NCBI GenBank assembly: GCA_023666425.1 | Contig: JAMPCA010000001.1 | Location: 675,692-739,691, forward strand | Source of the DNA: Muribaculaceae bacterium | GTDB lineage: Bacteria; Bacillota; Clostridia; Lachnospirales; Lachnospiraceae | Reading direction: 5' to 3' | Length of the DNA: 64,000 nucleotides | Shown: positions 26,746 through 35,474 of the stretch, in pieces | Layout of the letters: every line of letters begins with the position of its first letter | Numbering within the stretch: the first letter of the stretch is position 1 | Program-made: the position numbers and the translations under genes | Notes under the pieces: generated by a model | What the model was told of the DNA's origin: nothing | Database searches by the model: none | Seen by the model: the letters and a program-made list of their open reading frames with translations, nothing else

Positions 26746-28116
26746 CTATTTCTGCTTTCCCGATCCTCCACAGTAAGTACACTTACCGCTCGTGTTGCAC
26801 TTGTAACAGTTTCTGTCATATTTCCCGCTGGCACTGGAATACAAATACCCCCTGCCGTTGCAGGTCGAACATTTGCCAGAACCGTTGCAAATACTGCAAT
26901 CCTTCTTGAAGGTACTTGTACTGCCTCCGGAGGAGCCTCCTCCTGAAGAGGAATCCTCCGAAGAACCGCCCGACGAGCTTCCCTTTTGGTATTTGGCCGC
27001 TATCAGCCCCTCAATCGTGTAAGCCTCCTCACCCGGCTGCTCCAGCTTCGCCGCGAAATAAATGAGAGTCACTCCCTTTTTATTCCAATCTGCCACACGC
27101 ACGGTCATGTACTGAAAAATATTCTGCGGATTTCCATGCGCTGTCAGGTAATTCTTGTTATCCAGCTGAATGCCAAATCTGGTCGGATGCGACTTGTTGT
27201 GAAACATAATGTCATCCCACAGCAGCGGCTCCCGGTACATCAGCTCCGACATTCCATAGAGATCGCCGTCCTCACTGCTTTCATAAGGAAAGCTGATAAA
27301 TAAATCCTCGGAACGGCGGTAATTGTCAATTTTAAAATAGTCAATCGTCTTAGAGGTTACAAAGCCATCTCCGGCCGCTCCGTCTGTAGAAAATGTAACC
27401 TTCTTTTTGTAATGCTTACCATTGACAATAATATCTGCATAGCCTGCCTTTGTGGACAAACGCTTATCTGAGGTCTGGTAAACGCCCTTTGACGTCCTGA
27501 TGACAGCTTTTCTCGCAGATTTCCCCTTAATGGCAGGATTGGATACCGTCTTTCCCCCCACACGGTCTAACGTGTCCTTCACTTTAAATTCCGGTGAATA
27601 ATATAACCACAGCGTATAATCTCCATAGCCATTATAGCTGTACCAAATGTTTAGATTATAGTCCAGTTCGCTGAACTGAGAGTTCTTTTGCAGCGTCAGC
27701 TTTCCTGTTCCCGTATATACAAAGGTATAGCTTGCAAAAACATCTTTGCCATAATCCTTATAGTAGGTATCTGCAAGCTTTAGATGAAACCTCTCCTCCT
27801 GCAAAAGCCTGATGTAATCCTCCAGCGCAGAAAAACTCTCTTTCGGAACCGTATACTTCTCAACAGTGGTCTTTTTGTCATCTGTCGTCTTTACACTCTC
27901 CCTGCGGCATTCCAAATTTGTGAAAAAACCAAAATCAGGAAGATATCTTGAATTGCTGCCATACTGCAATGCCGGATTATAGTTCTTGGCAGACACTGCC
28001 TTGGCAACCGTCTTATTCGCTGCCCACACATTCGTTATACCATCCGGCAGACAAATGGCAAACGCCAGCACAAGTACCAGAATCATTCCGGTTATACGTT
28101 CTCTTTTTTTCCTCAT
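26746..28116 (-). CDS. Secreted protein with C-terminal DnaJ-type zinc-finger cysteine cluster
   Basis: A 456-residue exported protein. Signal peptide residues 1-32. Residues about 40-385 have no domain I recognise; they look like a folded beta-rich extracellular region. A Ser/Gly linker (about 387-408) leads to a 48-residue C-terminal module: CSICNGSGKCSTCNGRG and, after a short loop, CYKCNTSGKCTYCGGSG. This repeats CxxCxGxG as in the DnaJ central zinc finger. Finding it outside the cell is unusual. 42 bases upstream of the CAP gene, probably same operon. Confidence 0.75.
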   Translation of the reverse strand: MRKKRERITGMILVLVLAFAICLPDGITNVWAANKTVAKAVSAKNYNPALQYGSNSRYLPDFGFFTNLECRRESVKTTDDKKTTVEKYTVPKESFSALEDYIRLLQEERFHLKLADTYYKDYGKDVFASYTFVYTGTGKLTLQKNSQFSELDYNLNIWYSYNGYGDYTLWLYYSPEFKVKDTLDRVGGKTVSNPAIKGKSARKAVIRTSKGVYQTSDKRLSTKAGYADIIVNGKHYKKKVTFSTDGAAGDGFVTSKTIDYFKIDNYRRSEDLFISFPYESSEDGDLYGMSELMYREPLLWDDIMFHNKSHPTRFGIQLDNKNYLTAHGNPQNIFQYMTVRVADWNKKGVTLIYFAAKLEQPGEEAYTIEGLIAAKYQKGSSSGGSSEDSSSGGGSSGGSTSTFKKDCSICNGSGKCSTCNGRGYLYSSASGKYDRNCYKCNTSGKCTYCGGSGKQK

Positions 28117-28163
28117 GTTCCGCTCCCTTCTCCTTCACTTTACAGTCCGTTTCTCCTAAAAGC

Positions 28164-28193
28164 ATTATACACCTTATCCCTCTGTCCGCACAA
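28164..28193 (-). promoter_or_regulatory. Promoter of the secreted zinc-finger/CAP gene pair
   Basis: Minus-strand TTGTGC (28188-28193), 18-base spacer, TATAAT (28164-28169), about 47 bases upstream of the first ATG. Confidence 0.55.
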
Positions 28194-28234
28194 GCCGCCA
28201 TACAAAGAATAATTTTGTGCGGATCATTTTGTGT

Positions 28235-29260
28235 TCAAATGACAAGCATGGCATCCCCAAAGGAGAAAAAACGGTACCGCTCTTCTACCGCCACGTTATA
28301 TGCGTTTAACACATGCTCCCGCCCTGCCAGCGCCGAGACAAGCATGATCAGCGTAGACTGGGGCAGATGAAAATTTGTGATCAGGCCGTCCACCACCCTG
28401 AACTGGTAGCCCGGATAGATAAATATGTCCGTCCAGCCGCTGGTTTTTCGCAGGCGTCCCTTTTCGTCTGCGGCGGACTCCAAGGTTCTGGCGCTGGTGG
28501 TTCCCACGGAAATCACCCGATGTCCCAGCTCTTTTGCGCGGTTGATTTTCTCTGCCGCCCCGGCGGACACCATGTAGAATTCTTCATGCATATGGTGGTC
28601 TGTCACCTCCTCGGCCTTCACCGGACGAAAGGTTCCAAGTCCAACATGCAGCGTTACCTCTGCAATCTCTATCCCAAGCGCCTTCACGTTCTGCAGGAGC
28701 TCCTCCGTAAAATGCAGCCCCGCCGTGGGCGCCGCCGCCGAACCGTCATACTTGGCATAGACCGTCTGGTAGCGGTTTTTGTCCTTTAAGGCATGGGTAA
28801 TGTAGGGGGGCAGCGGCATCTGTCCGAGCTGGTCTAAAATCTCCTCGAAAATCCCTTTATAGTGGAACTGGATCAGGCGGTTTCCCTCCTCCACCACATC
28901 CACAACCTCTCCGGTCAAAAGCCCGTCGCCAAACACAATCCTCGCGCCCTTTTTTGCCTTTTTCCCGGGCTTAACCAGAGTCTCCCAGATATCGTCCTCT
29001 CTCCTTTTTAGCAGAAGAACCTCGATCCTCGCCTGCGTATCCTCCTTCACGCCGTAGAGTCGTGCGGGAATCACCTTCGTATTATTGATGACCAGACAGT
29101 CCCCGGGCTTAAGATAGTCCAGTATGTCCGTAAAATGCCTGTGCTCCACCGCCCCGGTACGGGCGTCCAACACCATCAGCCGGGAGGCGGAGCGGTCCAA
29201 AAGCGGATCCTGCGCGATCAGCTCCTCCGGGAGCCTGTAATCAAAATCACTGACTTTCAT
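28235..29260 (-). CDS. queA: S-adenosylmethionine:tRNA ribosyltransferase-isomerase QueA
   Basis: A 341-residue enzyme making epoxyqueuosine in tRNA. Motifs [37 protein letters not shown] and [11 protein letters not shown] are typical. It begins only 3 bases after the pheT stop, so it should be the last gene of the T-box controlled pheST transcript. No other queuosine gene is nearby. Confidence 0.95.
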   Translation of the reverse strand: MKVSDFDYRLPEELIAQDPLLDRSASRLMVLDARTGAVEHRHFTDILDYLKPGDCLVINNTKVIPARLYGVKEDTQARIEVLLLKRREDDIWETLVKPGKKAKKGARIVFGDGLLTGEVVDVVEEGNRLIQFHYKGIFEEILDQLGQMPLPPYITHALKDKNRYQTVYAKYDGSAAAPTAGLHFTEELLQNVKALGIEIAEVTLHVGLGTFRPVKAEEVTDHHMHEEFYMVSAGAAEKINRAKELGHRVISVGTTSARTLESAADEKGRLRKTSGWTDIFIYPGYQFRVVDGLITNFHLPQSTLIMLVSALAGREHVLNAYNVAVEERYRFFSFGDAMLVI

Positions 29261-29263
29261 GCA

Positions 29264-31684
29264 CTAAGCCCTCAGGGTGACGCCAAGACTGCGCTCAAGA
29301 TTTTTCAGTATCTTTTTCACATAGCCGTCCACCATCTCTCCGGTAAATTCCTCCTCCTTCGGCGTGAACACTACCGTAAAGGCCATACTCTTTTTGTTCG
29401 GGCCAAGCTGAATCCCCTCGTACACATCAAACAAAGATACCGAGGTCACATAACTGCAGGCTTCCCGGATTCCGTCCTCAATCCGGGCGCAGGAAATCTC
29501 CTTATCTGCCACAAAGGCAAGATCCCTCTTCTCCTCGTCGTACTTCGGAAGCGGCACAAATACCTGCGGTTTTCCGTACCACTGGCGCAGCTTACTCACG
29601 TCAAGCTCCATCACCCAGACCGGCACGCGCATATCCAGCTCGTCAGCGATCTCATAGGCCAGCTTGCCGAGATAGCCGGCCACCTCTTTTTCACAGCAGA
29701 TTTCCGCCGTCTGATAAGGATGTAAAAAGCTCTTTTGCGCCGGCGTATAGGAAAAGACAAGCCCCAGCGCATTCGCCACAGCCTCCGAAAATCCCTTTAA
29801 AGTAAAGAAGGATTCCTCCTCCCCGAAAATTCCGACGCAGAGCGTCTCCCTTTCATCGGGATAGCCGGTCAGGGGCAGCGCCTCCGGGATAAAACGGTTC
29901 CCCAGCTCGAAGAGACGGCCGCTCAAAATCCCTTTCTTCTGATTGCGCGCCACCGCGTGCAGCATCTGGGGCACAAGCGTCGTGCGCATCAGAGACAGTT
30001 CGACATTGATCGGATTTAAAATGGGAATCGCGTTCCGTTCCGGGGCGTCTTCCGGAAATCTCAACAAATCCAGATCCGACGGGGAGAAAAAGGAGTAATG
30101 CATCCCCTCATAAGCCCCCTGTGCACAGAGCGCACGTTTTAGCTTAAGCTCAGTTTTCTGTCTGAGATTAAGCCCTCCGCTGGTCACTGCCGCTGTCGGC
30201 ATAAAACTTCCCTTCACATGCTCGTAGCCGTACATGCGGATCAGTTCCTCCGCCACATCCGGATAGGACTCCATGTCCTCCCGGTAAGCGGGAATCTGCA
30301 GGGTCAGCTCATCACCGTTCAGCTCCGGTGCAAACTGCAGCGCCGTCAGGATACGCAAAATATCCTCCTGAGGCACCTTAAGCCCCAGTACGCCGCAGAC
30401 CTTTTCCACGCTCACCTTAAGCTCCCTGGGCTCCACAGAATTTCCCACAGACGCCTCCACATGGGTGGCGCTCACCCTGCCGCAGCCCAGTTCTTCGATC
30501 AGATGCAGCGCGCGCTTCATCGCCATCACTGTCGTGTATTCATATACGCCCTTCGCGTACATCGCGCTGGCGTCGGAACTCTGCCCCAGCGCCCGGGAAC
30601 TCTTTCGGATATTGTCCCTCGCAAACTTTGCAGACTCAAACAGAACTTCCTTCGTCGTATCCAGAATCTCGGAATTCAGACCTCCCATGATGCCCGCAAG
30701 CGCCACCGGCTTTGCACCGTCGCAGATGACAAGGTTGGAGCCAGAGAGCGTAAACTCCTTTTCGTCAAGCGTCACGATCTTCTCTCCCTCGTCTGCCCTC
30801 CTTACAACGATCCGGTCTCCCTCGAGATAACTGTAATCAAAGGCGTGCATCGGCTGGCCGAGTTCTTTTAAAATAAAGTTGGTGATATCTACCACATTGG
30901 AGATCGAACCGATCCCCACCAGCGCCAGTCTTCTGCGCATCCATGCCGGGGAAGGACCGATCGTCACATCGTACACATAGTGGGCGATATAGCGCGGACA
31001 GAGATCCTCCGCGTGAACCTGTACCTGAAAGCCCTCTTTCTTTACCTCTGTCTCCGTGTAATCCAGCGCAGGCTCTCTGCACTCCCTGCCGAGAACTGCC
31101 GCCACTTCCCGGGCAATCCCGTAGATACTCTGACAATCCGGACGGTTTGCCGTGATTGCAATATCAAATATCCAGTCGTCCAGTCCGAGAATGGGCTTCA
31201 CATCCGCCCCCGGCACAGCGTCCCCAGGCAAAACCAAAAGCCCGTTATAGCCCGCGCCCGGATAGAGATCCTCGTTTAAGCCCAGCTCCGTGCCCGAGCA
31301 GAGCATACCACACGACTCATAGCCCCGGAGCTTTCCCTTCTTGATTTTCATCACGCCCTCTACGGTAACATGATCCTTCGCCGTGGCGTAAACGCTGGCT
31401 CCCACCAGCGCCAGCGGATATTTTCCGCCCGACTGCACATTGTCCGCGCCGCAGCAGACCTGAAAGCTCCCGTGCTCTCCGGCATCCACCTGACAAAGAC
31501 TTAAATGCGTGTCCGGTATCGGCTCACAGCTTGTCACATGCCCGACCACAACAGAGGATATATCCCGTCCGACCTCGTAGCTCTCCTCCACCTCAAGTCC
31601 GCAGGAAAAAAGCTTACTCTCCAGCTCCCCCGGCGTCACATCAATCTCTACATAATCCTTTAACCAGCTTAATGGTACTAACAT
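29264..31684 (-). CDS. pheT: Phenylalanine--tRNA ligase beta subunit
   Basis: An 806-residue subunit with the bacterial order: N-terminal tRNA-binding (EMAP) domain about 40-150, B3/B4 editing domain about 200-400, B5 domain, class II-like core, and C-terminal ferredoxin-fold anticodon binding domain (last 90 residues). Start MLVPLSWLKDYVEID chosen because GGAGGTAGG lies just upstream. Five bases after pheS. Confidence 0.96.
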   Translation of the reverse strand: MLVPLSWLKDYVEIDVTPGELESKLFSCGLEVEESYEVGRDISSVVVGHVTSCEPIPDTHLSLCQVDAGEHGSFQVCCGADNVQSGGKYPLALVGASVYATAKDHVTVEGVMKIKKGKLRGYESCGMLCSGTELGLNEDLYPGAGYNGLLVLPGDAVPGADVKPILGLDDWIFDIAITANRPDCQSIYGIAREVAAVLGRECREPALDYTETEVKKEGFQVQVHAEDLCPRYIAHYVYDVTIGPSPAWMRRRLALVGIGSISNVVDITNFILKELGQPMHAFDYSYLEGDRIVVRRADEGEKIVTLDEKEFTLSGSNLVICDGAKPVALAGIMGGLNSEILDTTKEVLFESAKFARDNIRKSSRALGQSSDASAMYAKGVYEYTTVMAMKRALHLIEELGCGRVSATHVEASVGNSVEPRELKVSVEKVCGVLGLKVPQEDILRILTALQFAPELNGDELTLQIPAYREDMESYPDVAEELIRMYGYEHVKGSFMPTAAVTSGGLNLRQKTELKLKRALCAQGAYEGMHYSFFSPSDLDLLRFPEDAPERNAIPILNPINVELSLMRTTLVPQMLHAVARNQKKGILSGRLFELGNRFIPEALPLTGYPDERETLCVGIFGEEESFFTLKGFSEAVANALGLVFSYTPAQKSFLHPYQTAEICCEKEVAGYLGKLAYEIADELDMRVPVWVMELDVSKLRQWYGKPQVFVPLPKYDEEKRDLAFVADKEISCARIEDGIREACSYVTSVSLFDVYEGIQLGPNKKSMAFTVVFTPKEEEFTGEMVDGYVKKILKNLERSLGVTLRA

Positions 31685-31689
31685 ATGTC

Positions 31690-32721
31690 CTACCTCCATG
31701 AATCGTCGATCTGTGACAGCACCCGCAGATCCGACTCGAACAACAGCTTAATATTATTGATTCCATACTTGAGCATGGCGATGCGCTCCACACCAATGCC
31801 AAAGGCAAAGCCACTGTACACATTCGTGTCGATGCCACAGCCCTCTAAGACCTTCGTGTTGACCACTCCGGCGCCCAGCACCTCTATCCATCCGGTTCCC
31901 TTACAGAGCTTGCAGCCCTTGCCGCCGCACTGGAAGCAGCTCACGTCCACCTCCACTGACGGCTCCGTGAAGGGGAAATAGGAGGGACGCAGACGCGTGG
32001 TCATCCCCTCTCCAAAAATCTGCTTCACAAACTCATCCAGCATCCCCTTCAGATCACAGAGAGTGATGCCCTTGTCCACCACAAGCCCCTCCATCTGGGA
32101 AAACATCGGGGAGTGGGTCGCGTCATCGTCCGAACGGAATACCTTGCCCGGGGAGATAATTTTAATCGGCGGCTTTTCTGTCTCCATCACATGAATCTGC
32201 CCCGCTGAGGTCTGGGTGCGCAGTAAAAATTCCGGGGAGAGGTAAAAGGTATCCTGCATATCCCGCGCCGGGTGATCCATCGGCGTGTTTAAGGCTGTGA
32301 AATTGTAGTAATCCGTCTCTATCTCCCTTCCCTCATAGACCGTAAAGCCCATAGAGGAAAAAATGTCCACAAGCTGGTTGACCACCTGCGTCACCGGATG
32401 CAGCTTTCCGGTTCCGTGCATATCCGCGGGCATCGTCACATCAATTTTCTCACTCTCGTACTTAAGGCGCAGTGCCTCCTGCCCGAGCCTCTTCATCTTC
32501 TCTTCCAGACGGCTCTCAATGGCCTCTCTCGTCTCATTCACCCATTGCCCCACCTTCGGTCTCTCCTCGGGGGCAATATCCTTCATACCCTTTAAGACCG
32601 CCGTGAGCTCGCCCTTCTTTCCAAGAATGGTCTGGCGAACCTCGTTCAGCCGCTCCAGCCCCTGGGAATTCTCGATCTCAGAGATGGCATTTTCCCTGAT
32701 TTTCTGCAACTTTTCCTTCAT
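31690..32721 (-). CDS. pheS: Phenylalanine--tRNA ligase alpha subunit
   Basis: A 343-residue class II aminoacyl-tRNA synthetase subunit. N-terminal coiled coil, then [41 protein letters not shown] (motif 2) and [17 protein letters not shown] (motif 3). Start at MKEKLQKI, preceded by AAGGAGAGAACC; the frame can be read further upstream into the leader but lacks a site. Confidence 0.96.
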   Translation of the reverse strand: MKEKLQKIRENAISEIENSQGLERLNEVRQTILGKKGELTAVLKGMKDIAPEERPKVGQWVNETREAIESRLEEKMKRLGQEALRLKYESEKIDVTMPADMHGTGKLHPVTQVVNQLVDIFSSMGFTVYEGREIETDYYNFTALNTPMDHPARDMQDTFYLSPEFLLRTQTSAGQIHVMETEKPPIKIISPGKVFRSDDDATHSPMFSQMEGLVVDKGITLCDLKGMLDEFVKQIFGEGMTTRLRPSYFPFTEPSVEVDVSCFQCGGKGCKLCKGTGWIEVLGAGVVNTKVLEGCGIDTNVYSGFAFGIGVERIAMLKYGINNIKLLFESDLRVLSQIDDSWR

Positions 32722-32837
32722 GGTTCTCTCCTTTTCGATAATGGCTTGCAAAAATAGTACTAATTTACTATATATTGTGGTCGAGCCTTGGATTTTCCAC
32801 AATTTTTCTGTCCGCATTTGTCAAAATCGAATGTGTA

Positions 32838-33138
32838 CAAAAAATCCCTTACAATAGGCACCGCCTACTGTAAGGGACGAAAAATCTTCCGCGTTACCAC
32901 CCTTATTTCCGTCGCCCTTTGCAGATATACACATCCTGCAAAGTACACGGACACTCTAATCCTGCGTAACGTGCAGCATACGTCGCCGGCTACCCACTCC
33001 CACTGAAAGCTTCACCAGCGCGGCTCCTATGCGAAAATTCACCACTCAACCGAAGCCCGGGGAAGCTTTCAGCCGGCGGCCTCCCCTCTCTGAAGGTGTA
33101 TTGAGCGCTACTTTACATAATCATCGCCTTTTACATGT
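32838..33138 (-). ncRNA. T-box leader of pheS-pheT-queA (probably tRNA-Phe)
   Basis: This fills most of the 464-base gap between spoIID and pheS. On the minus strand the conserved T-box sequence AAGGGTGGTAACGCGG lies at 32889-32904, containing the UGG that pairs with the uncharged tRNA CCA end. It is followed by a 15-base terminator stem (32845-32877) and a U-run. Upstream, an 11-base perfect helix (33003-33013 with 33062-33072) belongs to stem I. I infer Phe specificity from the downstream genes; I could not fix the specifier codon with certainty. Confidence 0.9.
32839..32877 (-). terminator. Regulated terminator of the T-box
   Basis: Minus-strand stem of 15 bases with one wobble (32863-32877 with 32845-32859), loop of 3, then six U. 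It competes with the antiterminator that contains the T-box sequence. Confidence 0.85.
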
Positions 33139-33143
33139 CTTGC

Positions 33144-33172
33144 ATTGTAACATAAGATTACATGGAACGCAA
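33144..33172 (-). promoter_or_regulatory. Promoter of the pheST T-box transcript
   Basis: Minus-strand TTGCGT (33167-33172), 17-base spacer, TACAAT (33144-33149); predicted transcription start near 33137, the 5' end of the T-box leader. The promoter lies immediately past the spoIID stop codon. Confidence 0.65.
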
Positions 33173-33185
33173 GAAAAAAATCGCG

Positions 33186-34898
33186 TTATCTGGCAGTGAT
33201 CTCTGTTCCCTTATAGTAAAAGGCGAGAATCTCCTGCCAGGTTTTTCCCTCCTGTCCCAGACGGTCTGCGCCGTACTGGCTCATGCCAATGCCGTGGCCG
33301 AAGCCGCCGCCCTGCAAAAGAATCTCCCCGTCCTTCTGGCTTACCACTTCAAAGCAGGCGCTGGGCACAGAGCCAAAGGCATTCCGCACTGTTCCGTCCG
33401 CCAGCGTCACCGAGCTCACATACTTTCCGAGCGCAAAACGGATATCGTTCTCCTTCTCATAGGTGCGCTCCCCCTCCTCAAAAACCACTGTCAGGGACAG
33501 GATATATCCCGAGCTGCTCCGCTCGTTGACCCGGAGCTTTTTGAGCCTGCCGTATTTTTCATCCATTCCCAGTTTTGCGGAGAGCTGCGCACTCCAGCGG
33601 TAATAGGGTGAGTCCTCATCGTAGGCGGCTGGCGCAGCAGAGATAAAGCTGTGAAACTGTTCTGTATCGGAAAGATCGGCCGTCTTCTCCTTCGTGTGGT
33701 TTTCCGCCACCAGATAGCCGGGAGATTTGGCATTCCAGACCTCAAGATTTTCTGAATAACCGCTGCCCGTGGAGTAATAGTAACAGTCGATGAGCTTCCC
33801 CTTCTCCGTGAGTACCAGACCCTCCGTGTCCAGTACTGCCCGGTCTGTGATCTCATAGGTTCCGGTGGCATGGTAGACCTGAAATGAAGTACTGTCGTCC
33901 AGGTTAGCCCCATAGGCGGCATATGTATTTTCCTGCATCTGCTTGTAGGCAAAGGTTCTGGCGCACACCGCCTGCGCCTTTAACGCTTCAAAGGAGAAGT
34001 AAGTCGGCATCTCCGAGGGAAGCACATAGCGCAGATACGTCTCGATCGGCACCTCATTGACCAGCACATAGCCATCCTCACATTTCCGCACGAGAAATTC
34101 CCCCTCGTATCCATCCCCTTTTAGATTTCCCTCCTTATCGCAGAGATACAAAAGTCCTTTTTTAGCCGAGATTCGCACCTCGTCGCCCGTCTCACAGCCC
34201 TTTAAAAGCTTTGCCGCGCTCACCGCCTGCTTTGCCTTTCTTTCCCTGCCCTTCGCCTGATAGGCCTTGTCGCTGGTCAGATAAAGCTTTTCATAGGTAA
34301 TCTTCGTCTTGTTTTTGATCAGCACGCGCACATTCTCATATACATCCCTGCTGTGCTGAATGACGGCGCAGGCCTCACCGTTTGCCACCACAAGCTGTAT
34401 GCGGGAAGTTCCGATCACCAGATCCGTAAGAGCTTTCTGGCTCACCTGTTTTTCCGCCTCCGCATCCGCCGCCGTCGGCAGCACATACACCGGCAGCTCC
34501 CCGGCATAGCTCAACACCTCAAAACCGCTGACCTGTACCGTACTCTCCGTATAGCTGTCCAGGATTCCCTCAATGACCTCCGGCTTCGCGCTCACTTCAA
34601 GAATCTCCCCATCCAGAATCTCAAGATCGGCCACTCCGGTATAGGAATCCGCAAGCGTCCCCGCCAGAGAAAACCTTTGTCCCTGATACCAGAAGGTAAT
34701 CTCTCCGCCTCCACAGCTTTCAATATATACATTTTCGACCCGCCCCTCGGGTATGCCCTGCCAGCTTTCCTCCGTGCCTCTCTCCTCCAGTGAAAAGTTC
34801 CCGCGCCGGGCTGTGCGTATGGTAAAAAACACAACCAAAAGAGCGCAGACGCCAAGAACCGCTACCCCCAGCCATTGTATAAAATCCTTTCGCTTCAT
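33186..34898 (-). CDS. SpoIID/LytB domain membrane-anchored protein
   Basis: A 570-residue protein with one N-terminal membrane helix (residues 10-28), a long N-terminal region and a SpoIID/LytB domain from about residue 265. Catalytic region: YVLPSEMPTYFSFEALKAQAVCARTFA with the conserved Glu. C-terminal signature: GGGFGHGIGMSQYGAD. In spore formers SpoIID is a lytic transglycosylase active in engulfment; here the longer N-terminus means a relative with a broader peptidoglycan role is also possible. No other spo gene is in the window. Confidence 0.85.
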   Translation of the reverse strand: MKRKDFIQWLGVAVLGVCALLVVFFTIRTARRGNFSLEERGTEESWQGIPEGRVENVYIESCGGGEITFWYQGQRFSLAGTLADSYTGVADLEILDGEILEVSAKPEVIEGILDSYTESTVQVSGFEVLSYAGELPVYVLPTAADAEAEKQVSQKALTDLVIGTSRIQLVVANGEACAVIQHSRDVYENVRVLIKNKTKITYEKLYLTSDKAYQAKGRERKAKQAVSAAKLLKGCETGDEVRISAKKGLLYLCDKEGNLKGDGYEGEFLVRKCEDGYVLVNEVPIETYLRYVLPSEMPTYFSFEALKAQAVCARTFAYKQMQENTYAAYGANLDDSTSFQVYHATGTYEITDRAVLDTEGLVLTEKGKLIDCYYYSTGSGYSENLEVWNAKSPGYLVAENHTKEKTADLSDTEQFHSFISAAPAAYDEDSPYYRWSAQLSAKLGMDEKYGRLKKLRVNERSSSGYILSLTVVFEEGERTYEKENDIRFALGKYVSSVTLADGTVRNAFGSVPSACFEVVSQKDGEILLQGGGFGHGIGMSQYGADRLGQEGKTWQEILAFYYKGTEITAR

Positions 34899-34945
34899 TC
34901 CCCTTCACTCCGTTACATGGAATCCCAAAAACCGACAATGCTAAA

Positions 34946-34971
34946 AGCAGGGAGCCACTATCGCGGCTCCC
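34946..34971 (-). terminator. Probable terminator after the 6S-like RNA
   Basis: Minus-strand stem of 9 pairs, GGGAGCCGC-GATA-GTGGCTCCC (34950-34971), followed by TGCTTTT. It separates the small RNA from spoIID. Confidence 0.6.
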
Positions 34972-35054
34972 TATCTCTTTTGTGCATTCAAGCTCTTCCG
35001 TATACTTCAAAATCCTTTGTACACCAAAGTCTTTCGTGCATTTTATATTTGTCT

Positions 35055-35250
35055 TTTGAGAAACCCAAGGTGCCGGTTCCTACAATTTAGACTCCTAGCA
35101 AGAGCCAGGTGGGTGACCGCAGCCTGCCTTCTGCCTTCCGCTGATACGAGGCGGCCTGACATCCAGCAGGTCATATAGGAATCCCATTAAAAGTAGATGT
35201 AGGTTCTAAATAGTAGGATTGTCGAACATCCCAGGCTGTAGACTCATCAT
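35055..35250 (-). ncRNA. ssrS: Probable 6S RNA (ssrS)
   Basis: About 190 bases within a 576-base gap without protein genes. On the minus strand the 5' part reads CAGCCTGGGATGTTCGAC, closely matching the conserved 6S 5' region (CUG-G-UGUUCG). Its closing stem 35225-35235 pairs with 35064-35074 (CCTGGGATGTT with GGCACCTTGGG, including G-U pairs). An inner helix CCTAC-N2-TTTAGA / TCTAAA-N2-GTAGG and further GC-rich hairpins lie between. A near-consensus promoter lies upstream and a terminator downstream. 6S binds RNA polymerase holoenzyme. Ends are approximate; another structured RNA family is possible. Confidence 0.6.
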
Positions 35251-35296
35251 GTTCGTACTGTGTATCTTTTGTACTGATTCCTCTTTTGTTGCCTTT

Positions 35297-35325
35297 ATTA
35301 TACTTTAATATGTGCGCTATTTCAA
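35297..35325 (-). promoter_or_regulatory. Strong promoter of the 6S-like RNA
   Basis: Minus-strand TTGAAA (35320-35325), 17-base spacer, TATAAT (35297-35302). Predicted start near 35290. No ribosome binding site or reading frame follows, consistent with a non-coding transcript. Confidence 0.75.
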
Positions 35326-35418
35326 CTACAAATTCCATGTACATTCTTCCATATTTTCCATTGAAAAATTATACATTTTTGCACTTGATTTTTTTGTATA
35401 AAAGTGTATAAAAAGGTC

Positions 35419-35452
35419 AAAAAAGGAGGACATCCGCAGACATCCTCCTTTT
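35419..35452 (-). terminator. Terminator of pckA
   Basis: Minus-strand AAAAGGAGGA and TCCTCCTTTTTT arms around a 12-base centre that can pair partly (TGTC/GATG region), followed by U residues, 23 bases after the pckA stop. Confidence 0.75.
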
Positions 35453-35474
35453 ACATATATTGAGTTATCAGCCT

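Noticed and set aside
35055-35290. tmRNA or RNase P RNA as identity of the structured RNA
   Set aside because: The tmRNA GGTTTCGAC start and CCA end, and the RNase P GAGGAAAGTCC core, are absent; the 6S 5' motif fits better.
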